Shown here in pieces: positions 9,120-20,404 of a DNA stretch of 64,000 nucleotides. Both the position numbers and the translations under genes were made by a program. The stretch spans positions 522,463-586,462 of the forward strand of contig NC_033637.1 of assembly GCF_001540865.1 (NCBI RefSeq), written 5' to 3'. Source of the stretch: Ananas comosus (Eukaryota > Streptophyta > Magnoliopsida > Poales > Bromeliaceae). The notes under the pieces were generated by a model. The model was not told where the DNA came from. It worked only from the letters and a program-made list of their open reading frames with translations, and ran no database searches. Positions within the stretch are counted from its first letter, which is position 1. The number at the start of each line of letters is the position of its first letter.

Positions 9120-9442
9120 ATATATATATATATATGCGCACAGACACACGCATAATGAATGAGGGAGAGAGTCCACGGGTCACGTGGACTCTCCCTAACG
9201 CGATCCACGAGGTGAAGTTCACCTATTGGACCGCTTGTTGGAACAGCCCTGTGTCGCGATTTTTCAGCGCTAGCTTTTCATTTTCCGCTCGCTTCGAGCG
9301 GAAAACGAAAACCCTTCGTTTTCCGAGAATATGTTAAAAAAGTTTTTTGGAAAAAAATTTTACAGTCAACCAAACAACAAAAAAAAGTTTTCCAACGAAA
9401 AATTTTTTTTCGAAGCAATTTTACGAGGATCCAAACACGCCC

Positions 9443-10937
9443 TAAGAAAGACTTGAAAAAATTGATCAACAAACATTCTAGTTCTAGCAATAACATGATT
9501 AAATTAGATGTATTATATCTCAAAAAAAAAAGAAAAGATGTATTATAAATTTAAGTAGTAAAATTTAAATTTTAAATTTTAAAAGTTTATTTCAAAATAT
9601 GCTACAATCTAGGTAATGTCCTTTTCTTTTCAACTTATAATAAAGTACTGTACTAATTTATGCAAAAAAAAAAAAAAAAAAAAAATTCTATCTCCATTAA
9701 CGTCCAAATACGTGCACAGCTGCGTATATATATGTACGTACACAAAAACATTAATTCGACCTTTCGTATTTCTTTCCTTCACACAGCTAGTCCCAACCAA
9801 CTAATTAAAGTGTTCAAAACATGTACTTGTTCCACGCATCTCAACTCATCAACCAATCTACGTATGTACAATGAGAAATTCATAACTAGAGTTTGGCACA
9901 CCAAGTACAGCAATTACACTAGTTGTTGGTTTAAATACCTCTCATCATATTACAACTAATTATTAGTTTAATTAGATATCTCTCATTAGAATGTAACGAA
10001 TTATTAGTTTAATTAAATATTTCTCATTAGACAGGTTTAGATCGTTTTAAGGGGTGCTGGTGACATATGTGTCATTATCTACAATACACATATTTTCAGG
10101 GTGGATATAAGTTCTTATCAACTGATAAATTGTCCAAGTTTTGGTGAAGGTTTAATATATGTACTTCCTCACTTTTAAATGAACTGCTATATATGTACAG
10201 TTAATTAAAAAAATAATATCTAACTTATGTTCATATATAATCCAAATTAAATCGCGCAACATATATCAAAATATTTTGAATATAAATTGGCGCATGGCAG
10301 AAGAGGCCAGAAGTGTTATCTTGTAAGATGAAACCCCTCTAGAAAAATAATTAGAAATTACGTTAAGATGAGGGGTCATATTCACTATTCCCCCGTTGGC
10401 ATACTTTCCATACCTTAAAGAAGAAGAAATATTAATTATAGCTCAGGCTTGAAGTAGAGTTCAAAGAAGATCAGCTTTGCCTTTCTACTGTATGAAAATA
10501 AAGACAAAGTTGATGATGCAGGCCCAGTTGAGACCTTTTATTTTATTACGTGACCTGGAGGGTTTACGAACCCAAGTTCTACAACTTCGACATTAATTAA
10601 TTAGGGGAGCAGTTGAAGGGGCCACATCCCACATTGTTGCCCCTTCCTGGCTTTTTGCATGCAGCTTACTTAAGCGCAAGAACAAATTACTTTTCTTCCT
10701 TAAAAAGAAAATATAAAGTTACTACTTGTGTAAATTGCTGATGCATTAGCATACACAAGATAAAACAAACTTTACTATATTCATGCACACAATTTAAGAT
10801 TTTATATATATATGTTTGCTAACATATAAATCAATATATATATATATATAGGCATCTACTAAGGAATGAATCTATAAGCTGGTTGTATCTATATATAAGG
10901 AACAAACTTTGTCTCATTTGCGTTTTTGTGCTTTATT
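9443..10937. other. Intergenic AT-rich region
   Basis: No supported gene. It holds poly(A) at 9662-9684, a tandem-like segment at about 9920-10035 (units ending in ATTAGTTTAATTAGATAT..CTCATTAGA) and short (TA)n runs near 10803-10850. A stretch near 10600-10650 mentions no recognisable motif. Confidence 0.4.
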
Positions 10938-11035
10938 ATCAGTTTTTTTTTTTATTTTGAAAAAAATGTAGCAAGTTACCTGCTTTATTCACTATGTATG
11001 CTTAGTTCATTTTACCTGCTTTATTATCAGTTGAT
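10938..11035 (-). mobile_element. Degenerate LINE/SINE 3' tail
   Basis: Reads on the minus strand as a decayed form of the tail GAAGCAGGTAACTTGCTACATTTTTTTCAAAA, which ends the LINE and SINEs of this window. No other part of the element is recognisable. Confidence 0.4.
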
Positions 11036-11459
11036 TTCAACAAGGGAGAATTAAAGGGAGGTGTCACTCTCTTTAATTGCCTGGTGAAATCACCATACGT
11101 AACCAAATAATTGCGTGAATTTGACAATACACGGGTTAGGTAGAGTAGGATCCAGTCACTACTCACTCAATGGGGAACTCTCTGGAAACAAATAAAAAAA
11201 ATATTAAGACTAATTTTATTTAATTTTTTCTTTTATCAGATTGATGGTTTTAGTAATATACTAATTCATGTAGCAATATCAAAACTCATCCTAAGCCCCC
11301 CTCTATCTATCTCATAAGTTTTAAGTTTAATTTTCACTTCTGCTGTTTAACCTATTATCTCTTCTGTGATTTTTTTTTTCATTTGCATACATGATGTAAC
11401 TCATCTAATATTCTTGTATACATGAATGGTATGTTGGTTTTCCGTAAAAGCCATACCAT

Positions 11460-11990
11460 TTTTCCTTTTTCTTTTTTCTTTTGAGAAAAAGGTAGCGCGC
11501 TATCTGCTTCATTCAATAAGAAAGATAAACTAAGCGTACAAGGTGGAAGCAGCTTATGCTTCCTTGGCAAAACCCGAAGTGAAAATAAATGAAACGAAAG
11601 TAAAACAAGAAAGAGACAAGATCAAAAGGGGATAGAGGGGAGAGAAAACACAAGGTGACTGATCACAGGAGTGAGATCCATGAGTCAGATAGGGTTAGTG
11701 CTCTCTCTGAGGCTCTGACGACGTTGGGAAGATTCGAACAGAAGACAAAGCTGTTTTGCTCGGTCCAGAGAACCCACCAAGTAGCCGCTAGCTTGGTTAA
11801 AACTTTAGCTCTTAAATTGGCATCGGGGATTTGTGATGTTAAGTTTCAAAGACCTCGGGCGTCCTTGCCTAGACCAAAGATGTGTGCCTCAGCCAGTCGG
11901 AGAAGAAGAAATCGGGCGAAGACGCAATTACAGAAGAGGTGATCGCAACATTCCAAGAAGAGTGCACAGAAGACGCAGCAAGTTTCGCTT
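11460..11990 (-). mobile_element. 5'-truncated, decayed LINE fragment
   Basis: The 3' end (plus strand 11468-11515) is the common tail: AATGAAGCAGATAGCGCGCTACC then Cs, Ts and A-rich sequence on the minus strand. Further 5', the minus strand gives DHLFCNCVFARFLLRLAE with stops nearby, which resembles the zinc-ribbon (zf-RVT) end of plant LINE ORF2, as in SAEHLFTRCVFGKF of the LINE at 12449-15994. Only the last few hundred bases of the element remain, and the frame is broken. Confidence 0.55.
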
Positions 11991-12448
11991 TTATTAACTA
12001 TGAGAAACCGGTTTTCTTTTTTCTTTTTTAATAATTGGGTAGCGAAAAGTGGGAAAAGGAAAGAAAAAGAAATTTTTTTGTGAGAATGCTTGTTGCTCTT
12101 GCAGCTTTAAAGTTGTACGGATGCATTTTTGTCGAGAGGAACAAAAAAATAGAATAGAAGTGGTTTTCATGATTAGGATCGTTATCCTCTAACCGCCATA
12201 TACATTTTGAAAAATTGATTACAAAGAAAAGGTCAAGGTTGTGATGTCCCACAATGGATATAAAATTGAGCAAAAAGATTAAAACAGAGGACTTATTTGA
12301 ACAATGCCTTATTTTGAAATGGATGCGTGAACTTTTTTAATGTTCTAAATTTAGCTACGTAATTTTGTACGCATGATTCGAGTATCTCTTGATATAAGAA
12401 TTATTGGTATTTTCAGCCGAATATTCTACAATCAAAGAAATTTATGTT

Positions 12449-12550
12449 TTTTTTTGAGAGGAAGGTAGCACGCTACCCGCTTCATTCATTGATTTGGTGA
12501 ATTAAGCTACAGGTGTGGGGCAACTAGGCCCCGTGGAACGGTCAAGGCAA

Positions 12551-12585
<35 letters not shown>

Positions 12586-15500
12586 GCTAAATTGATCCGG
12601 GCAGCGGTTCCCACTCCTTCAGCAGTTTCTTGAGACTGTTTACCGCTACCCCTGGGTTAGGCCAGATATTCCGGAAGATCATATCGTTCCTGGCCTTCCA
12701 GATAATCCACCAACACCCTACTAGGTCAATGAGACCGGAGTGCTTGTTCAGGTGTGTGTTTTTCTCCGTCCACCTGTCCCAAACTAGGTTCACATCGACC
12801 CCTAGGTCACGAGCTTGGATGTCTTCCACCCCTGTCACCAATACAAACTTACCAAATACACACCTGGTGAATAGATGTTCCGCTGATTCAACCTCCACCC
12901 CACAAAGCACACAGGTTGGATCCTGAATCCACCCTCGCTTGACAAGCCTATCTCTTGTGAGGATCCTTTTCTTGAGAAGCAGCCACACGAAAACTTTAAC
13001 TTTCAGCGGGATTGTGAGACTCCAAATACGTGTGGCTCGTTCATCTCTCGTGCCGCCGTCCGACAAAGCCGAATAGGTGGATTTGACCGAGAATTTGCCA
13101 TTGGGGCTCCATCTCCAAAGTAACCTATCAGATCCCTGCTCGACGGAGAAGCTAGATACCGTTTGCATTAATTCCGAGATGCCTGGTACCCACCCAAGAG
13201 CTTGTCCCACCTCGCTTCCCAGGATCTTGGACCAGTTCCAATTTTCCCCTGTAAGGCATTCGCTTACTCTAAGATTTTTCCCCACCGACCCTTGGTAAGC
13301 TTCCGGGAACGTCCGGTTCAACGTTTTCTCTCCACACCACCGATCTTGCCAGAAATCGATGCTACTCCCGTTACCCAGAGAAAACGCCGTCCCCCATTTA
13401 AAGATGGTAGATACCGAAAGGCAACCTTTCCACCAGCTAGAGAATGGCCTAAAGGATGTACCTTCCCTGAGGGGTATCCTTCTGCGATAGTACAGATCGC
13501 GTGTTAGCTTATTCCACAGTAGTTCAGGTTCAGTGTGGAATTTCCACCACCACTTGGTCAGAAGGGTCTGATTCATGATCTCCATGTCCAAGATCCCTAA
13601 CCCACCTTCTTTCTTGGACCTGCAGACGTTTTTCCAAGCCACCAAACAACCCATGCCAACCTTGTTGCGACTACCGCACCAGAAAAAATCTCTTCTAATG
13701 GCTTCAATCTGCTTAATCACCCAAGCGGGTGCCTTAAAGACAGATAAAAAATATAGGGGTATGCTGGTTAACACTGCATTAACCAGGATGAGTCTCCCTC
13801 CCCTAGAAAGAAGTTTAGCTTGCCAGCCCTCAATTTTACGCTGAATCTTCTGAATGATTCCAGTCCACACTTCCTTGGACGGTGGGTTAGGGGAGAGAGG
13901 TAAGCCCAAATATAAGGCCGGGAGGGTGCCGACTCTACACCCGAGAGTATTAGCTAACCTCGTTCCTTTGCCTTCCTCCTGCCCCAGGTAGTAGAGCTCC
14001 GACTTCTCCCTATTGATTTTCATACCGGATGCCCATTCGAAAAGCCTCCATAGAAACCTCAGGTTTTTCATGAACCTGTTTCTAGCCGTGCAGAAGAAAA
14101 AGGTATCGTCCGCAAACTGGATGAGAGTGACCTTACAAGCCCCAGACGGACCAATTCCCTTGATGAAATTATTAGTGGTTGCCTCTTTGGTCATTCGTGC
14201 CAAACATTCCGCCACCAAAAGAAAGAGGAATGGCGAGAGTGGGTCCCCCTGTCTTACACCTCTCCTCGTCTTAATCCACTTGGTCGGTTCGCCGTTCACA
14301 AGGATCGCCACTTTTGCATCACACACACATGTTTCTATCCAACCGCACCAAGTATCATTGAATCCCCACCATCGTAATATTTGAAAAAGGAATGGCCACA
14401 AAATCCTATCATAGGCCTTCTCAAAGTCCACCTTAACCCCCACGCCGTCAACCGCCTTTTTAATCCCCCAACTAACAAGCTCGGAAACAGAGGCAAATGC
14501 ATCGGTAATGTTCCTGCCTTTCAAGAAGGCAGATTGGGTCGGGGATATCAAGCCCTTCATGACTTGCTCCAATCTGTTGGCCAAGACCTTAGATATTATT
14601 TTTTGAATCCCGTTCAACAGACTTATAGGTCGAAAATCATTAGCCTGGGTGGCCCCCTCCTTCTTCGGAATAAGAGTAATGAAGGTATAATCGATAGCGG
14701 CGGAGGAATGACTCCCCTCGTGCAGTTCCTTAAAAACGCTCAATAAATCCTCCTTGACCGTGTCCCAGAACGTTTGGTAGAAGTTAAGTGGAAAGCCGTC
14801 CGGTCCTGGTGCCTTGTCACCCCCCAACTGGAACACTGCTTCCTTGATTTCTTGTAAGTTAAACGGCTCTGTCAACCTCGAGAGATTGGTATCTGTTACT
14901 CGGTCGGATATGAATAGCCTGGTCCAATCCCCAAAGGAAGTCGGATTTGACGCGTCGGGAGTGAAGATTGACTTAAAGGAACGGTAGAAGTAGTGTCGCT
15001 TATCCTCTTCAGATTGGTAGCTGATACTATTATCTTCCATCGTGCCGATCCAGTTAGCTCTACGCCTACCATTTGCGACCGAGTGAAAGAATTTAGTGTT
15101 ACCGTCCCCCTCACGAAGCCAATGTTGTTTGGCCCGAGTTTTCCATAGAGAGGTCTCGTCACTCAAAACCCTCGTCAACTCATCCTTTAGAGCCGCTCTC
15201 TTATTTCTATACTCAGGCTCCAGATTGTCCGCTTCTTCTGCTTCGTCTATTCTCTGTATTTCGTCCATCAGTCTCGTCTTAGCTTTTCTGATGCTGTAGA
15301 ACACATTAGTGCACCATTCTTTGATCCTCACCCGGCAATGTCTCAACTTTGCGGTGAACGATAAAATCGCCGATTTCCCTTGGTTGCCTAGGGACCCCTC
15401 CCTCCACCACACCGGCACTTTCTTTATGAAATCTTCGTGCTTCAGCCACGCTTCCTCGAACCGAAAAATCTTGTTCCTCCCCCTGGCACCTACCCCAGTC

Positions 15501-15994
15501 GTTAATACGATAGGACAATGGTCCGATGTAATTCTGGGTAGCGCTTCAACCTTCGAAAGGGGAAATTCCCTGTCCCAATCGGTTGACAGTAGGAACCGAT
15601 CAAGTCTCGCTAAAGTTGGGGTGTCTTGCATATTTGACCAAGTGAAGGCTTGATTAGTCATCGGTGGGTCGATCATAGCAAGATCGTTGATCAGCCCGTT
15701 GAATAAGTTCGTGGCTTTTCTACTCCATCGTTTACCCCTTCGTTCCTCTTGACTTCTTGTACAATTGAAGTCACCGCAGATAATCCATTTGCCCACACAA
15801 AGCTCCTTTAGATGGGATAATTCAGCAATAAACTCTTCCTTGCCGTTCCACGAGGCGGGTCCATAGACGTTAGTCAGATAGAATTTAGCCCCACACGAGT
15901 TGGAATGCAGGAGGGTAGTAATGGAGTAGGTCCTCACGATGACTTCAAGGCAGGAGAAGAAACGGGAGCTCCAATCTGTGATAATACCTCCAGA
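12449..15994 (-). mobile_element. LINE (L1-like), 5'-truncated, with 13-bp target duplication
   Basis: A 3.5-kb minus-strand insertion flanked by AGAAATTTATGTT at 12436-12448 and 15995-16007, an exact 13-bp target site duplication. The 3' end on the minus strand is the tail GAATGAAGCGGGTAGCGTGC, then TACCTTCCTCTC and an A-run. A 26-nt homopolymer (A on plus, T on minus) sits between the stop codon and the ~90-bp 3' UTR. The 5' end breaks off inside the endonuclease domain, as expected from incomplete target-primed reverse transcription. The exact target duplication and the uninterrupted frame point to a recent insertion. Confidence 0.9.
12587..15994 (-). CDS. LINE ORF2: endonuclease (partial) and reverse transcriptase
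   Basis: Open from the truncated 5' edge (15994) to a stop at 12587-12589: about 1135 codons with no internal stop. The first ~170 residues are the C-terminal part of an AP-like endonuclease (VYGPASWNGK, ICGDFNCTRS, then ITSDHCPIVL with the catalytic Ser-Asp-His); the N-terminal part with the catalytic Glu is missing. Reverse transcriptase follows, with KAPGPDGFP, FRPISLLNG, VKVDFEKAYD, RRGVRQGDPLSPFLF and the active-site QFADDT (about residue 610 counted from the GTG at 15937). Near the C-terminus is a zf-RVT zinc ribbon, CVLCGVEVESAEHLFTRC. I see no RNase H. Without the 5' part it cannot move by itself, although RT activity in trans is conceivable. Confidence 0.9.
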   Translation of the reverse strand, partial: SGGIITDWSSRFFSCLEVIVRTYSITTLLHSNSCGAKFYLTNVYGPASWNGKEEFIAELSHLKELCVGKWIICGDFNCTRSQEERRGKRWSRKATNLFNGLINDLAMIDPPMTNQAFTWSNMQDTPTLARLDRFLLSTDWDREFPLSKVEALPRITSDHCPIVLTTGVGARGRNKIFRFEEAWLKHEDFIKKVPVWWREGSLGNQGKSAILSFTAKLRHCRVRIKEWCTNVFYSIRKAKTRLMDEIQRIDEAEEADNLEPEYRNKRAALKDELTRVLSDETSLWKTRAKQHWLREGDGNTKFFHSVANGRRRANWIGTMEDNSISYQSEEDKRHYFYRSFKSIFTPDASNPTSFGDWTRLFISDRVTDTNLSRLTEPFNLQEIKEAVFQLGGDKAPGPDGFPLNFYQTFWDTVKEDLLSVFKELHEGSHSSAAIDYTFITLIPKKEGATQANDFRPISLLNGIQKIISKVLANRLEQVMKGLISPTQSAFLKGRNITDAFASVSELVSWGIKKAVDGVGVKVDFEKAYDRILWPFLFQILRWWGFNDTWCGWIETCVCDAKVAILVNGEPTKWIKTRRGVRQGDPLSPFLFLLVAECLARMTKEATTNNFIKGIGPSGACKVTLIQFADDTFFFCTARNRFMKNLRFLWRLFEWASGMKINREKSELYYLGQEEGKGTRLANTLGCRVGTLPALYLGLPLSPNPPSKEVWTGIIQKIQRKIEGWQAKLLSRGGRLILVNAVLTSIPLYFLSVFKAPAWVIKQIEAIRRDFFWCGSRNKVGMGCLVAWKNVCRSKKEGGLGILDMEIMNQTLLTKWWWKFHTEPELLWNKLTRDLYYRRRIPLREGTSFRPFSSWWKGCLSVSTIFKWGTAFSLGNGSSIDFWQDRWCGEKTLNRTFPEAYQGSVGKNLRVSECLTGENWNWSKILGSEVGQALGWVPGISELMQTVSSFSVEQGSDRLLWRWSPNGKFSVKSTYSALSDGGTRDERATRIWSLTIPLKVKVFVWLLLKKRILTRDRLVKRGWIQDPTCVLCGVEVESAEHLFTRCVFGKFVLVTGVEDIQARDLGVDVNLVWDRWTEKNTHLNKHSGLIDLVGCWWIIWKARNDMIFRNIWPNPGVAVNSLKKLLKEWEPLPGSI

Positions 15995-16007
15995 AGAAAT
16001 TTATGTT

Positions 16008-16391
16008 ACTTACAAAAAATACATGGGAAGTTGTCGAGTTGTAACAAAACTAAGATGTCTTTTTGGAATCAAAACGTAAAAGGATGGAGTATTTGTCTTT
16101 GGTTGGTATTGTTGCCCTTGAATTTCTATATTACAAATAAAATTTGATACGCCTTTAAGAAGAACTTAGGCCTCATTTGCCATTGTTGTCTTTCTTTTCT
16201 TTTTCTTTTTTTTGTAACATGGGTTTTATATAATTTGAAGCATTAGAGAAATTTTTTTTACTATTATTATATGTGCTTAGCTTATAATGTATCCTACTAA
16301 ATAATAAATGATAATTTATCTTAAAAATTAAGAAAAAAATATCTTTTTTTTTTTCTCGAGCAGGTATTTTGAATGAAAGGATTGTAGATTT
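16008..16391. other. Intergenic AT-rich sequence right of the LINE
   Basis: No ORF and no recognised repeat apart from short T and A runs. Confidence 0.4.
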
Positions 16392-16910
16392 TTTTTTTTT
16401 GAAAGTAGCATGCTACCGTCTCATTCAATAAGAATATGAACTGAGCCACAAACTAAGACAATTGGGCCTCCAAGAATGAACGAAAAAAACATGCTACCAC
16501 TTCTATCTCACATACATCAACGAAAAAAAACATGCTACCACTTCTATCCGCACTCCAACCCCTTTTTCAAAGGTTCTCCACTGTGAGCACCTCTCTTTGT
16601 AGTACTAGCCATATAAAAATCTTGACTTTTAATGAGGCTTTTGTCTTCCAAAGTTGAATAAAATTTTAATTGTGAACCCCACCATCTTGCAGAAATTTAT
16701 AGCGTGATTTGACCGTGAACTTTTCGGACCGAGTCCATCTCTATCTAATCTCATCTGATCTATTAGAAGGCCACATCTTCGAAATCGTCTCTTTAAACTT
16801 CATGATCAAGTAAAGGTCAACCTGGGAAGTAGGAATGAAACCTGCCAGGATCTTAGGCCATCTCTATCCGGTCCCTCCCCAGCACTCCTTCACAAGATAT
16901 TTCTTGTGTA
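16392..16910 (-). mobile_element. Second decayed, 5'-truncated LINE fragment
   Basis: The plus strand begins TTTTTTGAAAGTAGCATGCTACCGTCTCATTCAATAAG, the reverse complement of the shared LINE/SINE tail. Further along, AATTTGACCGTGAAC.., AAGGCCACATCTTCGAAATCG and CCTGCCAGGATCTTAGGCCA parallel the corresponding part of the intact LINE (about 13080-13240). The frame is broken by stops. Inside it, CATGCTACCACTTCTATC is duplicated (about 16490-16550). Confidence 0.6.
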
Positions 16911-17275
16911 CAATTGTATCGTAAATAAGGGAGAAGAGAGTACAGGATTGTAATTATTTTACAATGCACTCCGACCCATTTGAGTCGTGTGGCCACATCT
17001 CCCCGTTAGAGAGTTTGCACTGAGAAAAGGGGAAAGAAAATGGGCCTATTGAATATATGACCAGTGTCCTGGGATTCAAGTGGGCTCCAAGAGGTCTACT
17101 TAATCTTAAAAAACAAATTACCATTCACTGTGTAAGCCGTAAAAAAGCCATGACTCCTGGGAGGAGGCTATATGTACATCCGTCTAAAACCTCACTTCTA
17201 CTCTTCTCACTGTTCTAAGTACTCCTGTATACACAAAAACACATTCACTCACACTTCTTCTGTGGACTCTTTAAT

Positions 17276-19306
17276 TTAAGTGTTGTTGCTATTTTTAGTG
17301 TTATAATTCATGGACAAAAGGCTTGCGTAGAGGATCTCGTTCCACATGTCCGGCACGCCGGGAAGGCACCAGTGGCTGCAATCCTCCGCCGCGTGCGGCG
17401 GCGTGCCGGGCTCGCGGTGGCTCGACGGGTGCCCGTCCTTCCTCAGCTCGGTTGGATGCGTGATGTCCAGATACCGCGCATTCCTGCCGCCTCTCTTCAT
17501 CTCCTCCACCGCACGGACGGTGATCGCGTTGCTCCACGGCTCGGGCTCGAACCTGAACCTGAACCCACTGGTGCTGATCCATGGCTCCGTTTCCCGTCTG
17601 CATGTGCCGTTCGTGTCCCACGTCCCATTCCTGCAGTCGAGAGCCATGTTAAATTTAACAAAATTTTTAGCATAATCAACTAAAATTACTCATGATGATA
17701 AGAGTTAAAATTCGACTCACGTGTAATGAGAAGGGGAGAAGCTTCGGAAGAAGATGTGCGCCTTCGAAAGTTGTGGATTGCTTGTGGCCCAATTTGTCAC
17801 CGTCTCCAGACTTAGTTGAAAAGCTTCTTTGATATCCATCGTCATGTTTATTGTTTTGCCCACTTGAATATAGTTTCCCCTGAAGAAATTTGTGCGCATG
17901 CAATTACAGTGCAATAGTAATCTAGTATACAGCAAAGATAAATTGATGTCATATATGCATTATCGGGCCCAAAACTTCTCGGCTAACCAATTATGAACAC
18001 GACGAGGCCCAACCCAGCCCATGTAATTTTTTTAAAAAAAAACTAAAAGAAAAACAATCCAAATATATATATATAATATGGTAGGAATATTAAATGGTTA
18101 CATTTTTGTGATCTTGTCCTCGCTCCACCAGTGGCCAGTATTGAAAACGAGCACGTCGGCCCCGGCCCACCGGCCAGCCAGGTGTGGCAACATGTCGACA
18201 CGCACCGCACCCTTTATTGGCCCCCCGGATGACACGTTCGGAGGGAGGCGGTCGACGGTGACGAGCATCGGTGCGCGGTAATACTCGACAGTGAGGTTGT
18301 AATCCTGGAACACCAGGGAGAGGAATCCCCTGTGCTTGGTTATCGGGTTTCCGAACTGCTCGTAGATTCGCGACCCGTTACCGACGCCTTTCGCAAGCAT
18401 GCACACCAATGACTCCCACTGGTTCCTCCCGATCGAGTCTCCCGCAAATACAATCCTCCCGTTTCTGCTCCTCTCCAGCATATCACTCGCATTGAACCTG
18501 ATTTTAGTTTGGTGCGTAGTGAACAATTTGATTAGTTGTGAATAACCCAATTAAGATTAATTCCTATAGCACTCTTAGGCCTAGTTTCTGGAATGAGTCG
18601 GTTAAACACGCACGCCTGTTTTGAACAATGCGAGATTATATTAAAGTTCTCCCTATAAGATGATATACAATAATTGTAGGAATTCCACTGTATGCGTTTG
18701 GACAATACATAACACAATGAGAATTCCAAAGTAATATTACTTCCATAACACAATTAGATTAATAACTTTTATCCTAATTCATGAAAAGAAAAAATATAAC
18801 AAAAAAAAAGATAAGATTACAACAAATAAACCTAATTGAAAACAATGATTTGACAAAAGAATGGTGCAAGTAGAGATATTAAAAGAAAAGGAATAATATT
18901 GTACGTACATGGGGAGATCACAACCATGAGGTTGCCACCGCCAATACATGTAGCCGGTATCGTTGCGGCCATTGTGCACGCATTGAAACCCCGGGTCAAG
19001 AAACGGACACTCCTCCGTATAATACGATACGCGCTCGTTCCGCACCCATTTCCCTTTGGTGTAATCACAACGAGTACCATTCTCATTCTCGCTCTCGTTC
19101 TCATTCGTAGAAAAAGTGAGGAGAAAAAACGACAATGGTTGTAACGGGGTGAGTTGTTGGAGGAGCACGAACGAGAGGGGTAGGATTAAGAGGAAAGAGA
19201 TAATGGGTCGCTTTGTTTCTTTGTTGAAGATAATGGAGAGGAGAGTTGTTTTATGCGTGGGAGATGAACTGGAATCGGAACCGGAATTGAAATTTGTGAG
19301 CTCCAT
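17276..19306 (-). CDS. Trichome birefringence-like (TBL) polysaccharide O-acetyltransferase, TBL9/10/11-like
   Basis: Four exons on the minus strand: 18909-19306, 18102-18497, 17721-17879 and 17276-17630. All have GT/AG borders with matching phases, giving 435 residues. Residues about 33-58 are a membrane segment of a type II Golgi protein. The TBL domain then gives [13 protein letters not shown], the PMC-like [36 protein letters not shown] (GDS at 152-154, catalytic Ser) and FNTGHWW. Near the end is DCSHWCLPG, the DxxH motif (Asp401, His404). Members add O-acetyl groups to cell-wall polymers (xylan, mannan, pectin, by member) in the Golgi; the substrate of this one cannot be read from sequence. 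Exon 1 ends CDLPM where relatives I recall have CDLPR, which is minor. No disruption is seen. Confidence 0.9.
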
Positions 19307-20094
19307 TAATGGAGGAGAAGGAAGCAGAGGAATGGTGAGGAGGAGATGAAGGGTTTGGACCCGCTTTAACGTCCAATTCTTTCATGATATGATATGGTTT
19401 GAGGTATTTGTTACGAAACGGTTACGTTAGTTTGAGTGGTTGACCACCAGGTCAAACAACAAGGAGAGGGAGTTAAAATTTTTTTAAAAAAAGGATGGTA
19501 ACCAATAGGGTTTATTTGTTTCACCGGTAAAATTTAAATTGATATACACTTGTAGGTACATTAAAATTCAGATGGAATTATTTTTTTTTCATTGTTTGCT
19601 TTCATATATGTAGGACTGAAGTTTTTAATTTGACTATTTGTTTGATAAATAGTAAATTACGTACAAATTAAAGTTTTCTATTGTTAATGTTTAATTTTTT
19701 TTCTCTTTTTTTTATAAGTACTAACGAATGAAAATCAATCAACCTCTATTCATTTTTGGTGAAATAAACACATCCTACACAACCACCCATCTGCAATTCA
19801 CACGACTTTGAAATTCAACATATTTATGTAATGGACACCAGATGGAGTAGTCTCGCGTTAAGGAACAAGCGACAATCGAACAAGCGACAATCGCACCAAA
19901 CGATTTGAATCAGTTAACGAATGCATTAACGAGTTGAGGTGACGTCAAAGCCCAAGGTCCATAACTTTGGCATCATAATGTTCACTGGATCAAGACACAA
20001 TGTGGCTGTTACACACGCAATGAGTCACATAGGCCAATTAGCCCATCTACCACCTGATTATGATATTACTGCTACCCCTAGATTTTCTTTTGTT
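19307..20094. other. Upstream region of the TBL gene
   Basis: 5' UTR and promoter side of the minus-strand TBL gene, purine-rich on plus near 19310-19350. No clear TATA box could be assigned. No other ORF. Confidence 0.35.
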
Positions 20095-20240
20095 ATTTTT
20101 TGAGAGATAGATAGCACGCTATATGTTTCGTTTATTTCATTTAAAAATAAACTTAGCTAGAAATGTGAATCAATTAGGATTCGAACTTGAATCTTAGTTA
20201 TCAACCACCAAGTCCTTTGCTACTTGCTCTAGGGACGGTC
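20095..20240 (-). mobile_element. tRNA-derived SINE, family A, near full length
   Basis: On the minus strand it begins GACCGTCCCTAGAGCAAGTA. Box A-like GTAGCAAAGGACTTGG and box B-like AAGTTCGAATCC (internal RNA polymerase III promoter) follow, then CTAGCTAAGTTTATTTTTAA and the tail ATAGCGTGCTATCTATCTCT plus an A-run. The same structure recurs at 54670, 55799, 30810, 63527 and elsewhere. Confidence 0.85.
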
Positions 20241-20404
20241 AGTACTATGCCTAAATATTCAAATCATACATAAGCCCATTAGCCACAAAGCTCGATCCAA
20301 AGTTCCAAACAGATTCAGATTTGTACCTTACACTTGAAACCACTCGTTTTTTTATTATTAGAATTTAGAACCATTACTTCTTACAAAATACTGATAGCAC
20401 CTAG

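Larger units (their letters stand above)
7575..9442. mobile_element. PIF/Harbinger-like non-autonomous element carrying a host gene fragment
   Basis: The left end is GGGGGCGTTTGGTTCC and the right end read on the other strand is GGGCGTGTTTGGATCC. Both ends are flanked by TAA (7572-7574 and 9443-9445), the 3-bp target duplication expected for PIF/Harbinger. Inside each end lies a matching arm with a GC-richer palindromic core (GGCGGAAAACGAAAAC near 7735-7752; GAGCGGAAAACGAAAAC near 9295-9312). The ~1.87-kb interior holds a (TA)n tract (7838-7906), an exon-like piece of a 2-oxoglutarate dioxygenase gene, an N gap, a piece of the fold-back MITE seen at 4798-5085, and a TA-flanked MITE. No transposase is visible. 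The gap means the exact interior is uncertain. Confidence 0.65.

Noticed and set aside
11655..11942. 95-codon plus-strand ORF
   Set aside because: Antisense to a decayed LINE zinc-ribbon region.
12630..15653. Many plus-strand ORFs of 67-123 codons
   Set aside because: All are antisense shadows of LINE ORF2.
16008..17275. LTR retrotransposon
   Set aside because: No paired long terminal repeats, primer-binding site or gag-pol frame was found here or elsewhere in the window.
20095..20240. Functional tRNA gene
   Set aside because: Box A and B are present, but the sequence does not fold as a cloverleaf with an acceptor stem, continues into a tail with A-run, and is multi-copy: a SINE.
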